The notes under the pieces were generated by a model. That model searched no databases. It was given only the letters and a program-made list of their open reading frames with translations, and had not been told where the DNA came from. A program made the position numbers and the translations under genes. From positions 4,917,997-4,981,996 of the forward strand of contig CM043964.1 of NCBI GenBank assembly GCA_014529385.2: a stretch of DNA of 64,000 bases. Direction: 5' to 3'. This stretch comes from Adiantum capillus-veneris (lineage: Eukaryota > Streptophyta > Polypodiopsida > Polypodiales > Pteridaceae). Shown here piece after piece: positions 41,478 through 56,849 of the stretch. How positions within the stretch are numbered: the stretch's first letter is position 1; every line of letters starts with the position of its first letter.

Positions 41478-44400
41478 TCAGTCCACAAAGGGGAGTAAGC
41501 CCAAAGCTTTGCGGAAAGCTTCAAGCTTCTCACGAGACAATGCCTTTGTGAAAAGATCTGCAAGGTTGTCCTGTGTTGGCACATAAGCCAAGCTGATCTC
41601 TCCTGCTGAGAGCCTCTCCCTGACATAGTGGTAATGCACCTCAATGTGCTTTGTGCAAGCATGAAAAACTGGGTTCCTCGCAACTGCCAATGCGCTCTGA
41701 CTGTTAGTGTAGATAGTGTTGGCAGTGTCCTGTCCAACACCCAAGTCAGCCATAAGGCGTCTGAGCCATACACACTCAACCGTAGCTGTGAAGACTGCCC
41801 TGTACTCAGCCTCACAACTCGAAGTGGCCACAGTAGGTTGCTTCTTGCTCAACCATGATATACATGAACTGCCAAGCATGAAACAAAAACCACTTGTGGA
41901 CACTCGCGTGTCAAAACAACCAGCCCAATCTGAGTCCGAAAAAGCATGTAAGTCTGGCGGCAATGATCCCCCCTTGGGATAAAACAAGCCAAGATGTAAA
42001 GTGCCACTAAGGTAGCGGAAAATCCTCTTGACAGCCTGCCAATGCTTAGACCCTGGGCTATGCATAAATCTGCTGACCTGCGAGACTGCAAACTGAATAT
42101 CTGGCCTCGTGTTGCATACATAAATGAGGCAGCCAACAGCAGTTTGGTAAAGAGTGACATCAGCAGGATCGCCAGCATCATGTAGACTCAACTTCAAACC
42201 TGTTTCCATGGGAGTGGCAATAGGTTTGCAATCCTCAAGTCCAAACTTACATAGCAATGTCTCTATGTAACTTTTCTGACACAAGGCAATACCACCATCA
42301 CACTGCTTAAACTGTATACCCAAGTAATGATGCAACAACCCCAAATCTTTCATCTTGAAAGTAGCATTCAAATCAGCCTTAAATTCAGCAATATGTCTCT
42401 CATTTGGTCCAGTGATCAGCAAATCATCAACATAAAGAACCACAATGAGAAATACATCATCCTCACGCTTTACATACAATGTGCTTTCTGTTGGACTGTT
42501 ACGAAAGCCTCGTTTAACCAAATGAGTGTCAGCTTTCTCATACCAAGCACGAGGAGATTGCTTCAACCCATACAAAGCCTTCTTACATTTGCACACTTTG
42601 TCCTCTTGTCCTTTTATGACAAAAACGCGAGGTTGCGTTACATAAACTTCCTCAAATATGTCACCATTCAAGAAAGCAGTAACAATGTCTGATTGATGTA
42701 CATCCCAACCAAAATGAGCTGCCAATGCACATAGAAAACGCACAGTAGTCATACGACAAGTGGGAGCAAAAGTCTCTTCATAATCTATGCCTTTTTGTTG
42801 TGCATAACCCTTTGCAACAAGTCGAGCCTTATGGCGATCGATCTCACCATCCGGCTTGCGTTTCAACTTGTAAACCCACTTCGTACCAATGGCCTTTTTG
42901 CCAGGAGGCAAATCACATAAAGTCCATGTGTCATTCTCTATAAGTGCATCATATTCTGATTTCATGGCAGCAATCCAATTTTCTGAATTTTGTGCTTCAT
43001 CAAAAGACAGAGGCTCCTCAACATCATGTAAACTAGACACAGCCAAAGCATAACAATCTGATGCATAAGATGCATGGAGAGAGCCTGAACGAGTACGACT
43101 AGATAAAGGTGCATCCAATTTACTGTCACGCAAAGTGTGCACCAGCCATTTTGGCATACCTCTAGCCTGCTCATTTTCAGCCCTTTCCTCATCAAGTACA
43201 TCATGTACATCTGCATCAGTAATAGGCTGTTCTAAAACATTTTCAGAAACCCCCATAGGCTGTACATTTGCCTCATTGGAACTTACATTCGTATTTCCAC
43301 CACTGAAAAGAGGCAACAAAGTGTCATAAATGTCCTGTGAGCTTACATTACTGTCTCTAGTACATGACAGCAAGGGTTGAACAGAATCTTCCACAAACAC
43401 TACATCCCGTGAAACCAAAATACGTTTTGTTTGCGGATGATACAACCTGTAACCTTTGCTTTCAGCACTATAACCAACAAAAATACATTTGACAGCCTTA
43501 TCATCCAATTTTCTGCGCTGCACTTGTGGCACCAAAGCATATGCCAAACAGCCAAAAACACGCATGTGCTCAATAGAAGGTTTTCTATCATGCCATGCTT
43601 CATATGGAGTAATAGACTGCAAAGCTTTCGTAGGACACCTGTTAAGTACATAAGTGGCACACATGATGGCCTCAAGCCAAAAAGAATGCGGCAAAGCTTG
43701 ACTTTTGACCATACATCGTGCCATTTCCGTTAGTGACCTGTTTTTCCTCTCAGCAACACCATTTTGCTGAGGTGTATAAGGCACTGTACATTGGTGTTTT
43801 ATCCCACGACTAGCCAGAAATGCATTAAATTCATGAGACATATACTCCCCCCCTCGATCGGAACGGAGGGTGCCCATAGTACATTTTGAGACATTTTCAG
43901 CCATAGCCAAAAATTGTTTGAAGCACATAAAAACTTCGGACTTCGCTTTAAGCGGAAATACCCACGCATGCCTGGAGTAATCATCAATGAAAGTCACGAA
44001 GTACAGGTAATTGCCCAAGGACGGAGTTTGCATGGGCCCACAAACGTCACTATGCACAAGCTGCAACCTGCATGTGGCCCTAACTGAACCATCCTTTGGA
44101 AACTTAGAACGCTGCATTTTACCCAGAATACAGCCTTCACAAACATGTTTGATAGGTGCTTCAAGAGGCGGCAAAGAAGCAACCATATCAGATTTCTGCA
44201 AACGCAGAAAACTGGCAAAATTCAGATGACCAAAACGTGCATGCCAAAGTTTTGCATCTGAAATAGCCCTTGAATCTACAACAGCATTTGCAAAATTTTG
44301 TCCACACTTGTCATACAAAGTGAGCTTATACAGCCCACGGCACAAAAGCCCAGATGCAACAATTTCATCACCAAAACTGAGATCATGAACTGTACATCTG

Positions 44401-44888
44401 TCATCCACAAATTTGACTACAAGTCCAAGTCTAGCAATTGCGGATACAGACAAGAGATTCTTCTTGATCCCAGGTACATAAAGTGCATCAACAAGTGTGA
44501 AGGAACTGCCATTAGCAGCAGTGAGCACAATCTTTCCAACTCCCTGAACTGGATAAGAGGCGTTGTTGGCACAAGTGACTGAATTCCCATGAGGGACAGA
44601 CTCGAGAGAGGTAAACAATTCACGATGTGCGGTAATGTGCTTTGTAGCACCACTGTCGAAATACCACACATGTGAATCTGCAGCAACTAACAAGCATGCA
44701 TCATGGACAGCAGGATTGTAAGTGCACTCTGTGCTAAAAGCCCATTCTGCATCAACATCAGCATCACAATCTCCTTTCACAGAAGACTCAACAATGGCTG
44801 CATTTGTAGTGGAACCAGCATTTGCAGTGGAACCACCCTCTTTCTTCTTAGCCTCTTTGGCCTTCAACTTAGGACACGACTTGATCAA
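41478..44888 (-). CDS. Copia Pol polyprotein (protease-integrase-RT-RNase H), 1,136 codons open
   Basis: The domain order is that of Ty1/copia. The protease active site FDSGATKHIT is at about residues 77-86. The integrase zinc region is ARFGHLN...CEGCILGK at about 215-260, and the D-D-E core is at about 280-390 (VHSDVCGP, RSDRGGEY, NGVAERKNRS). RT is at about 650-900 with KWVYKLKRKPDGEIDRHKAR, DIVTAFLNGD and catalytic YVDDLL. RNase H is at about 1000-1125 with FSDSDWAG and SSCEAEYRAV. All catalytic residues I can see are intact. The true frame should start further upstream in Gag. It is cut off by a stop at the first Cys of the zinc knuckle (CxxC reads stop-H-Y-C near 44,913), so the first Met here (44,888) is only the first one available. 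Confidence 0.93.
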   Translation of the reverse strand: MIKSCPKLKAKEAKKKEGGSTANAGSTTNAAIVESSVKGDCDADVDAEWAFSTECTYNPAVHDACLLVAADSHVWYFDSGATKHITAHRELFTSLESVPHGNSVTCANNASYPVQGVGKIVLTAANGSSFTLVDALYVPGIKKNLLSVSAIARLGLVVKFVDDRCTVHDLSFGDEIVASGLLCRGLYKLTLYDKCGQNFANAVVDSRAISDAKLWHARFGHLNFASFLRLQKSDMVASLPPLEAPIKHVCEGCILGKMQRSKFPKDGSVRATCRLQLVHSDVCGPMQTPSLGNYLYFVTFIDDYSRHAWVFPLKAKSEVFMCFKQFLAMAENVSKCTMGTLRSDRGGEYMSHEFNAFLASRGIKHQCTVPYTPQQNGVAERKNRSLTEMARCMVKSQALPHSFWLEAIMCATYVLNRCPTKALQSITPYEAWHDRKPSIEHMRVFGCLAYALVPQVQRRKLDDKAVKCIFVGYSAESKGYRLYHPQTKRILVSRDVVFVEDSVQPLLSCTRDSNVSSQDIYDTLLPLFSGGNTNVSSNEANVQPMGVSENVLEQPITDADVHDVLDEERAENEQARGMPKWLVHTLRDSKLDAPLSSRTRSGSLHASYASDCYALAVSSLHDVEEPLSFDEAQNSENWIAAMKSEYDALIENDTWTLCDLPPGKKAIGTKWVYKLKRKPDGEIDRHKARLVAKGYAQQKGIDYEETFAPTCRMTTVRFLCALAAHFGWDVHQSDIVTAFLNGDIFEEVYVTQPRVFVIKGQEDKVCKCKKALYGLKQSPRAWYEKADTHLVKRGFRNSPTESTLYVKREDDVFLIVVLYVDDLLITGPNERHIAEFKADLNATFKMKDLGLLHHYLGIQFKQCDGGIALCQKSYIETLLCKFGLEDCKPIATPMETGLKLSLHDAGDPADVTLYQTAVGCLIYVCNTRPDIQFAVSQVSRFMHSPGSKHWQAVKRIFRYLSGTLHLGLFYPKGGSLPPDLHAFSDSDWAGCFDTRVSTSGFCFMLGSSCISWLSKKQPTVATSSCEAEYRAVFTATVECVWLRRLMADLGVGQDTANTIYTNSQSALAVARNPVFHACTKHIEVHYHYVRERLSAGEISLAYVPTQDNLADLFTKALSREKLEAFRKALGLLPFVD

Positions 44889-44976
44889 GTGATCATTGGC
44901 TTTACAATAATGTCAACGCATCTTCTTTTTGCCCTTATCACCAGAATTGCCAGACGAAGTGCTGCCAGCAGACGCA

Positions 44977-45765
44977 TTAGGAAACAGAATTTTTGCCACT
45001 CGCAGTAGAACCATAAGAAGTGGCTGCATTACTGTTACCACCCTTTCTTTGAGAAGCAATAAAAGCCTGTTCAACTGCACGCTGCCTAGTCCTGTTTTTT
45101 CTAGAAAGTGACTCTTGCAACAGCAATGTGCATAATGCATCAAACTTGACAACTTCAGGATTTCCTTGGGTCATCAGTCTCCAAGTACTAGCAAAAGTCT
45201 GGTAGGAATCTGGTAAGGCATCAAGAACAGTCTGCACAAGGGAACTGTCAGAAATGACTTCACCTGCAGAAATGAGTTGCTCATTGATATCCTTGACACT
45301 AGCAAGGAAAGTGTCCATATCATCTTCCTCATGCATAATCTTCGACTCTAGCTCTTTACGCAGCAAAGCAATTTTAGCCTCATTGCGGCTTGCATAAAGA
45401 CCTGCTAGAATATCCCAAGCCTGTTTTGCAGATTTTGCTGAACGGATGTGAGGAATAATGGTGCGCTTCACAGACAACGCAATCAATGCATGAGCTTGCG
45501 CATCCTTAACATCCCAACGAGCTTGTTCTGCTGTAGGCAAAACAACTCTAACAGTTGCAATCCTTGCAGCAAGACCTGCAACATCCTCAATATCGCCTAC
45601 ATCTTCAGAACCAAGACGTACATCAATGCCCTGCACAATGTTCCAGACACCTTTTGACACAAGAACGTGTTGCATCATATAAGCCCACATAGGGTAGTTG
45701 TCCCCATCCAACCTGTCCTCAGCAGCAAACATCTTGAACACATCTGTGTTGTTGTTGTCAGCCAT
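44977..45765 (-). CDS. Copia Gag (capsid part, frameshifted before the zinc knuckle)
   Basis: The start is taken at the Met of MADNNNTDVFKMFAAEDRLDG (45,765). A 20-codon upstream extension begins at another Met but lies in leader-like sequence. The capsid segments YPMWAYMMQHVLV, AWDILAGLYASRNEAK and DSSLVQTVLDALPDSYQTF are typical of copia Gag. At about 44,985-45,000 a one-base frameshift gives NSVS-stop instead of the expected ILFPNASAGS linker. The correct linker and zinc knuckle follow in another frame. The frameshift plus the knuckle nonsense change would separate Gag from Pol. Confidence 0.88.
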   Translation of the reverse strand: MADNNNTDVFKMFAAEDRLDGDNYPMWAYMMQHVLVSKGVWNIVQGIDVRLGSEDVGDIEDVAGLAARIATVRVVLPTAEQARWDVKDAQAHALIALSVKRTIIPHIRSAKSAKQAWDILAGLYASRNEAKIALLRKELESKIMHEEDDMDTFLASVKDINEQLISAGEVISDSSLVQTVLDALPDSYQTFASTWRLMTQGNPEVVKFDALCTLLLQESLSRKNRTRQRAVEQAFIASQRKGGNSNAATSYGSTASGKNSVS

Positions 45766-46113
45766 GGTAAATGCTGCACCTGATGTGAAAACTGCCCGAA
45801 AATAGGAGAAATGGAGCGGGAACAACTTGTGCTATATAGCACAAACCGTAGAAGACTATAAGGCACCTGTTATGCAGAAAACGGCACTGACAGAAAATCT
45901 GCACAAAATGACGAAATAACCTGTGCAGTACTGCCCGTAGTGGAAACGGAGGCCGAAATGAGCCCAAATCAAAATTCTGAGCAGACCATGCTCTTCGAGC
46001 TCTCCCAAAATATTTGTCGACCTGCGAACGCTTGCCAAAGCTCACTGAAATCGGAGAAAGTGAGCAGGCGTGTGCTGGAGCAGCTGGCGACTAAGCCCGG
46101 GAGGACGTGACCT

Positions 46114-46125
46114 GCTCTGATACCA
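46114..46125 (-). promoter_or_regulatory. Copia primer binding site (initiator tRNA-Met)
   Basis: Minus strand TGGTATCAGAGC two bases inside the 5' LTR end. Confidence 0.95.
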
Positions 46126-46127
46126 AT

Positions 46128-46354
46128 TGTTGGAATTAGGGTTGCAGAGAAACACACACAGCTTGGAGAAGATGAAGGAAGCTCAAAGCACACAATAGAG
46201 AGTGTGTTACTTAGTGTGCAATGGAAAGATAGATAGCCCTAGAGTGATGGGCGTATATACAATGCACGGGGGAAAAAACCTCCTAAAGAGGGAAAAAATG
46301 CCCCGGCGGTCCTAGTGTGTTCACACACATCACTACCACATGTATATGGTAACA
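46128..46354 (-). repeat. Copia 5' LTR (227 bp)
   Basis: Same ends as the left LTR, abutting CTCCA at 46,355-46,359. Confidence 0.97.
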
Positions 46355-46359
46355 CTCCA

Positions 46360-49300
46360 GTATGCCCGCACTGCCTCAAGGCTGAAAAGATGCTATTGCT
46401 CACACCAAGCTGACTAGATACTTTCGTTGATGGAGATGAAGGTAGTCCCATAAAAAATTCTTTAGGATCACATTCCTTTGCACATACAATTTAAGAAGAA
46501 TAAAGGGGAGGCGGAGACCCCAAGAGGTGGGAAAAAACTGTTAGTAATAGGGGCACACCTATTCAAAGACCCTCTCTTCAGGAATCTAACCAAGAAAGCA
46601 TTGGGTAAGCTCAAAAAATATGTCGACCTCAACAAACACAATGCGTGGGACCTCTTTGCTTGGAGCATCCAGAAAGCAATCAAAACCTCGGGCCCCCGGT
46701 TCAAGAAATCTAGGGAGGTACACCTTCTGCATCATACTGCGGAGGTCCAGGTGCTTACCTCCATAAAAGCCAATGGGCATGCTACTGAGGAGGAGCACAA
46801 ATGATGGCTCGAAGCCAAATCTAGCCTTGCTAATCTAACGATATCAGAAAGTCAAGGCTTCTCTCGAGGGAGACTGTCCTTCAACCTGAAGCCTCCAATC
46901 AAACTCAGTTTTTTAGGGCTTTAAAAATCAAGAAGAGCCGGGGCCACGTCCGCTCGCTCTATGATGAGAAAGGGAGAGCAGTTCATAACCAGGATGAGAT
47001 GGCTGGTCTGATGTTGAGCTATCTTAGTCAAATGATTGGATGGCCAGAGATCCAGTCCCAAGAAGTGGAAGACGCCAGAGTGACCTTACTGCAGAGTGTC
47101 AAGAAGGGAATTTCCCACTCAGAAGCCAATTTCTTGGAACATGCATTCTCCGAAGAGGAGTGTTCACTAGCATTGCAAGCCCTTGGCAAGGAAAAGTCCC
47201 CTGGTTGGGATGGGATAACAATGGAATTCTATAGAGAATTTTGGGATGATCTCAAGGCCCCAATCACAAGATTGGCCAATAAATCCATGGTCGAAGGGTC
47301 GTTGGAGGTAAGTGTAAAGAGAGGGCTTATCAAACCCATCCCAAAACAGACCTGCTGTTCTCAACTGAAACACTGGCTCCTTATAACAATGATGTCGGTG
47401 GCCTACAAAATTATAGCTAAAGCAGTAGCCCTTAGACTAGCCCCCTTACTAACTAAGAGCATCTCTCCCCATCAACATGGGTTCATAAAAGGAAGGTCCA
47501 TTTACGATAACATCTTGGCAGCAATGGTGGGCATCGAATACGCATCTGTCACAAAGCAGGAGTGCATTCTGCTGCAGTTGGACCTGGACAAGGCTTATGA
47601 CAGAATAACATGGACATATATAGAAGCCTTCATGGAAGCTCTGGGCTTTGGGCCTCACCTATGTCGGTTGGTACGCATACTGGGGGCTAGAAGCCAATCA
47701 GAGCTCCTATTCAACGATAGAATTGTGGGCTCTTTTGAGGTCAAAAGGTCTATTAAGCAGGGTGCCCTGTTACCCCCCTACTTTTCTCCATAGGATCACA
47801 TCCTTTAATCACAATGCTCAAAGCTAGTGCGGAATGAGGGGAGTTGCAAGGCCTCGCTTTGCCAAGAAATAGACAACTCCTAGCAAAACTTTTTGCAGAC
47901 GATTCTCTCCTCTTCTTGAAGGCGTGCCCCGAGGTCATCAGAAAAGCTTTGGAGATTGTGCAAATATTCTCAAAAGCTTCGGGGTCCCACTGTAATATAG
48001 AGAAGTCAAGGATGATCTCCCTATTGAAAAATGACTCATTGGACCCTTCTGTCTGGTCGGGGGAGATTGTCACAAAAGCGAATATATTCAGGCATCTAGG
48101 AACCCCCTTGGGGGTGGACGTGACCCACAAGAAAATATTTGAGTGGGTGCTTGAGAAAATAAAAACAAAAATGAGTAGGTGGGAGTATGCTCTTCTCCCA
48201 TTCCCAAGTCGGATAAAAGTGATGAATGCCTTTATGATTCCTTACATTGCCTTCACTAGCCCGCTTCTGAAGATGGCAAAGTGTCACTGGAAAGAGTTCT
48301 CAAAACCAATAAAGGTTTTTATGGAAAAAAAAACACGAAATCCTCTAGGCCATGGCAATGGGCCCGATGGGAATTAGTTGCTCGACCGGTGAATGAAGGA
48401 GGCCTCGGAATTATCAACCCTGTGGCCCATGCAGAATCTTGTTGCGCCAAGTTTGTTGTCTCCTTGGCTAAACAGGATCAAGTTTGGGCTGTCATGGTCA
48501 GAGATATGATAGAAACATCTAAACTTGGCTCGGATAGTGGAAAGTGGAGAGGGGTGGAGGTTCATGACAACCTATTAGCCCCGGAGTGGTCTACCTTAAG
48601 ATTGGGAGGCAGTTCAAGAGAATTGGTAAGAAAATGCAAGAGAGTAGTAGGAGTCTTAAAGTGGGGGGAAGAAGTCACTTGAAGAACTCCACTTTGCACT
48701 GGTCCCCCTGGCTGTCCAAAATTGTAGATCTGCCACAAACTCCCTATTGGATTGAGACGGCCAGGAAACTGAATAATAAGGGTCTGAAGCGGCTTGAACA
48801 CTTTTGGGATAGTGGCAACAAGAGCTGGAAAACCATGAACCTTCTGGTTACCCAGAACTAACTCAATAGCTTGGAGGTCTTGCTGGTCCACAAAGTGATG
48901 AAGGAGCTTGAAAATTTAGTGATGCCAATCTGTGATTCGGTGTTTGACAGGAATGCCTGACAATGGCCCGAATCAATCTATTAGGGAAACCCCATCCTAA
49001 AAACATTTATTAGACAATGATGCATAAGAAGAATTGGTCTAGCCCCCTAAACAAGCTATGGAAAAAGCAATGGCCAAAGGAAAGGTGGGAGCAAGTATTG
49101 GAGTACATATGGAATCCAAAGGTTCCGCAGCACATGAAGGTCTTTCTATGGAAGGTAATTTGGGGTGCTCTACCGACGGGGGTGAAGATTCAGGAGAGAG
49201 GGATTGGGTCAGATCGATGCTTGGGATGCAGGATGGCTAGAGAAGATCTGGCCCACCTATTCATGGACTGCCCAACTATTAAAGGCCTTGCAGGGAAAAT

Positions 49301-49608
49301 ATGCAAGTGGGTCCAAAGAACATGGAAAATTAGGTTCTTCAAGACTGACCTATTCCTTGGAGGCAAGAATTCAGAAAGTCTTGTCCTCCTCGTCAACACT
49401 CAAATCGTCAGATATTTCTTTTTACATAATGTATGGCAGACAAGGAACTGCCCTGTGTTTGAAGGAGGTTCTGAGGTGGCAAGCTTTGCAGGAATTACTC
49501 AAGAAAGCAAAGTGCTAATATGGACGCTTAGGCGCAAGCAACACTCGGAGGATTGGTCTAGGACTACTTGTGCATTGTTGTTAGCAGATGGAATGCCTAG
49601 GATGGTGT
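46360..49608 (+). pseudogene. LINE ORF2 remainder: endonuclease end, reverse transcriptase, zf-RVT
   Basis: After the endonuclease tail (TASRLKR near 46,370) comes a linker frame (46,478-46,801). The main RT frame (46,999-47,793) has SPGWDGITMEFYREFW, GFIKGRSIYDNILA and motif A LDLDKAYDRITW. After a frameshift near 47,770 and a stop at about 47,836, the catalytic box LFADDSLLFLKA (47,889 onward) is intact. The thumb continues to NEGGLGIINP (48,400) after another shift. The C-terminal zinc-finger region has VFLWKVIWGALPTG, CLGCRMAREDLAHLFMDCP and NVWQTRNCPVF (49,100-49,440) and stops at 49,608. At least three frameshifts and several stops disable it, although catalytic motifs survive. Confidence 0.92.
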
Positions 49609-50017
49609 AAAGATCTCAAAAGGACAATTTTTTGGACCATGTGTATCAAGGAAGAGACGGGGGGTTGGTGGGGGTGGCTGCCCTGATGTAATTATAGTCT
49701 CTGGATGAAGTCATGGCTCAACAAGAGCATGACCTTGTAATTTTTTTTGGGTTGCTCAATATAATTCACTCACAATTGTGAGTTTTGCACACACAAAAAA
49801 AGACGATGTGACGTGTTTTTACGGAATGATGCAGGCCACCCCAAAGACTTTGGAAAGGGTTTTTTAATGCTTTTGGGTCCCTTATATGTAAATAAAGCAT
49901 GCTTGTACAAAGTGTACAAAGGAGGTGTGTGCCAGCTGTCTCTACTCATGCGGGCCAGTTGTGCGGGGTGCATAGTTTTGTTGTTTTTGTACATAGACAT
50001 GTTGAGACTTGAAAGAG
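49609..50017. other. LINE 3' untranslated region and short unassigned spacer
   Basis: The LINE 3' UTR with TTGTGAGTTTTGCACACAC ends near 49,795. The remainder has no recognisable content. Confidence 0.6.
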
Positions 50018-50930
50018 TCACTTAGTACTTGAAAAATATGAACAAAACTGAGTTTTTATCAGCTTGAGGTTGTGAGTGAGTGGGGGATTTGACAGAGGAA
50101 GATCTAGCAGCAAGAAGCCCTGATTGCCGTGAGGGATAGAGGCGTTTGGGAGTAGAGCATCCTGTCTTGCTAGACGAGGGTCCGATACCTCATCATCATC
50201 AAGGTTGATTGCACCTTGCATGAGGCTTGTGAAGTATGCTCCTTGAGGAGGAAGATCCTCCTTGAGGGATGTTGTGCATTCATTGATGCTACCATTACCT
50301 TATGTGGCCTCAAAAGTGGAGATAGAGTCCATAAGTGCCTCATCCTAAAATGAGAAACAACTAGATAAAGTGTTTAATTAGGAGACAATCAATTGAAATA
50401 GTAACCAACAAGACAATGTATGTATTACTGCTTGAAACTCGTCCGTATCTTGTCCATTTCTCTGTCCGACTTCATAACCTTGCGCATAACATCGGCGTCG
50501 CTTTGCATCAACCATAGCCTTGCCGCATTTTCTAATGTAGTTTCTATGTTCCAAGACCTTTGCATAAACATCCTCGACTCTCCATGGCAAGGTCCTCTTT
50601 TTGCCGAAGTTGCGGGGTTTTATATCCTTCATTTTTTTTAATGAAGTCAATAATGTCATTTGATTTGTTTCGACTATTTCGAAGATTGATTGACGAAAAA
50701 TACGCTTTGTCTAGGCCCAAAAAACCCTCATTGAACCATCCTCTAATGGTCTCCATATTCTTGTTAAAAACCACTCGTGCTAGACTATAGTGCTTCTCTA
50801 GGAACGCTTTCTCTACCATGGCATACATTCCCTTAACCTTTCTTGGATAGAACACCCTATCGTAATTAATGGGATATGCATCAATATCGAGTTGTACATC
50901 ACAGCTCGATGTAGAGTTGATTATTTCACT
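50018..50930 (-). pseudogene. Unrecognised coding relic, 3' part, apparently with an intron
   Basis: Minus-strand frames read as protein: IGPSEIINSTSSCDVQLDID and VFYPRKVKGMYAMVEKAFLE, then FFSSINLRNSRNKSNDIIDF, then (another frame) WRVEDVYAKVLEHRNYIRKC and AQGYEVGQRNGQDTDEFQ. A GT...AG interval of about 85 bases (roughly 50,346-50,429) then joins in frame to EALMDSISTFEAT. After a stop, NGSINECTTSLKEDLPPQG and MQGAINLDDDEVSDPRLARQ continue to a stop at 50,018. I do not recognise the family. The upstream part probably lies beyond the inserted LTR element, at 56.5-56.7 kb. Confidence 0.45.
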
Positions 50931-51117
50931 AGGCCCAATTGGAGCTTCATGACTTCACCGGTACTTCACATATTGAGTTCGTGTTCGCATGGTGTGAACT
51001 CGAGAGATTAATTGATGCTCCTTTCACTAAAACTAGGCTTTGCCCACTATGTAACACTTGTTTGGCCCAACCCAATAAAGCATGCCTATGAGCCACACTC
51101 TTAATTTCTAATTCACT

Positions 51118-51122
51118 CCATC
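51118..51122. repeat. Target site duplication of the 5.4-kb element (CCATC), left
   Basis: CCATC here and at 56,529-56,533, abutting the LTRs. Confidence 0.85.
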
Positions 51123-51294
51123 TATACGAAACTAGGCAACTAGGCTCTCCTGGATCCTCCTCCCAACCTCCCTTTATAGGTGGGCTCCTAGCCCCTTGCC
51201 CTAGATGGATCCCCTGTCCACACTACCTAGCCCGGCCCTTGGCCGTAGTCCTTGCCTAGCCTAGTTCTTAGGGTACAGGACCCGTGTCTTGACA
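51123..51294 (-). repeat. 3' LTR of the LARD-like element (172 bp)
   Basis: Plus strand TATACGAAACTAGG to GTGTCTTGACA. A purine tract (minus strand AAGGGGGAAGTAA) adjoins on the inner side at 51,295-51,308. Confidence 0.9.
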
Positions 51295-51488
51295 TTACTT
51301 CCCCCTTAAGGAAGAGTTTTCGTCCTCGAAAACACAAGTAGTAACATCTTCTTAAGAATACTGGTGTTCTCTTTATTGACGTCCCATAAGTGAGCCAGTT
51401 GTCTTTATGACCGATAATTGGTGCAGTGAGGAGGTTCAATGAAACCAAGATGAATATCTTGATTTTCAACATTGTTGTCTGTTTGCAA

Positions 51489-51632
51489 CCACTTGGGTCT
51501 AAATGGTAACTCCATTTATAACTCACTTGAGTGCTGTAAAGGAGTAACCACAACTAGGAGTCACTTGGGTTTAAATGGTAACTCCATTTATAACTCACTT
51601 GAGTACTGTAAAGGAGGAACCACAACTAAGAG
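51489..51632. repeat. Tandem duplication, two units of 72 bp
   Basis: ACTTGGGTYTAAATGGTAAC to CACAACTARGAG occurs twice with few differences. Confidence 0.9.
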
Positions 51633-56281
<4,649 letters not shown>

Positions 56282-56343
56282 AGGGAGAGAACATGCTTCC
56301 GTGCAAGGCTTCCTCCTCCTCCATAGCTCCTTCCTCCCCCTGA

Positions 56344-56355
56344 GCTCTGATACCA
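56344..56355 (-). promoter_or_regulatory. Primer binding site of the LARD-like element (initiator tRNA-Met)
   Basis: Minus strand TGGTATCAGAGC one base inside the 5' LTR. Confidence 0.92.
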
Positions 56356-56356
56356 A

Positions 56357-56528
56357 TATAAGAAACTAGGCAACTAGGCTCTCCTGGATCTTCCTCCCAA
56401 CCACCCTTTATAGGTGGGCTCCTAGCCCCTTTCCCTAGACGGATTCCCTGTCCACACTGCCTAGCCCGGCCCTTGGCCATAGTCCTTCCCTAGCCTAGTT
56501 CTTAGGGTACAGGACCCGTGTCCTGACA
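56357..56528 (-). repeat. 5' LTR of the LARD-like element (172 bp)
   Basis: TATAAGAAACTAGG to GTGTCCTGACA. It differs from the other LTR at roughly ten positions by eye, so the insertion is older than the copia and Gag-only insertions. Confidence 0.9.
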
Positions 56529-56533
56529 CCATC

Positions 56534-56700
56534 CCTCATAGGTCATGTACGAAAATTTCCATTTAATCCATTAGATATAACAAACTCAGAATAGTGACAT
56601 GTCCCACAAAACCTTTCAATAAAGCGAGCCACTGAGGGAGTGTCCCAAGCCATCACCATGTTAAAATTTTCTCGATGAACTACACCTTGGAAGCTACAAA
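56534..56700 (-). pseudogene. Unrecognised coding relic, 5' part, candidate exon
   Basis: On the minus strand a good 3' splice site (TTTTCATTTTGTAG) precedes an open frame with VVHRENFNMVMAWDTPSVAR, then FIERFCGTCHYSEFVISNGL, ending in a stop near the LARD insertion point. Beyond the element (51,117 downward) protein-like sequence resumes (SELEIKSVAHRHALLGWAKQ). The two parts are therefore probably one gene or transposon split by the insertion. No family recognised. Confidence 0.45.
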
Positions 56701-56849
56701 ATGAAAACGTATGAAATAAAACGGTAAGGAGTTATTATCAGGTCAATGGAATAACATTACATTTTGATAGAAAAAAATTTTGCGTATTGCCTACCAAAAA
56801 ATTACGATTGCAAACATAGTTTTAACTATTTCCATTTCTTTTTTATTAC

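Larger units (their letters stand above)
41176..46354 (-). mobile_element. Nearly intact Ty1/copia retrotransposon (5,179 bp)
   Basis: It has 227-bp LTRs with TG...CA ends, a 5-bp duplication CTCCA, an initiator tRNA-Met primer site and a polypurine tract. Gag and a 1,136-codon pol frame lie on the minus strand. LTRs differ at 5 of 227 positions, so the insertion is fairly recent. Only two disabling changes were seen between gag and pol. Two older remnants of the family lie at 13.0-16.2 and 17.0-17.9 kb. Confidence 0.97.
40676..49795 (+). mobile_element. L1-type LINE, interrupted by a copia element
   Basis: Endonuclease begins near 40,676 and is cut at 41,175. It resumes at 46,360 after the copia and its target duplication. 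Reverse transcriptase, thumb and zinc finger follow, with a 3' untranslated end near 49,790 (CACACAAAAAAAG). The order EN-RT-zf-RVT is that of plant L1. The start lacks a 5' UTR and ORF1, so the copy is 5'-truncated. Another copy of its 3' end lies inverted at 56.85-57.24 kb. Confidence 0.9.

Noticed and set aside
41628-45111. Several 60-120-codon frames on the strand opposite copia gag/pol
   Set aside because: They are shadows of the long pol and gag frames. Only the minus strand shows catalytic motifs.
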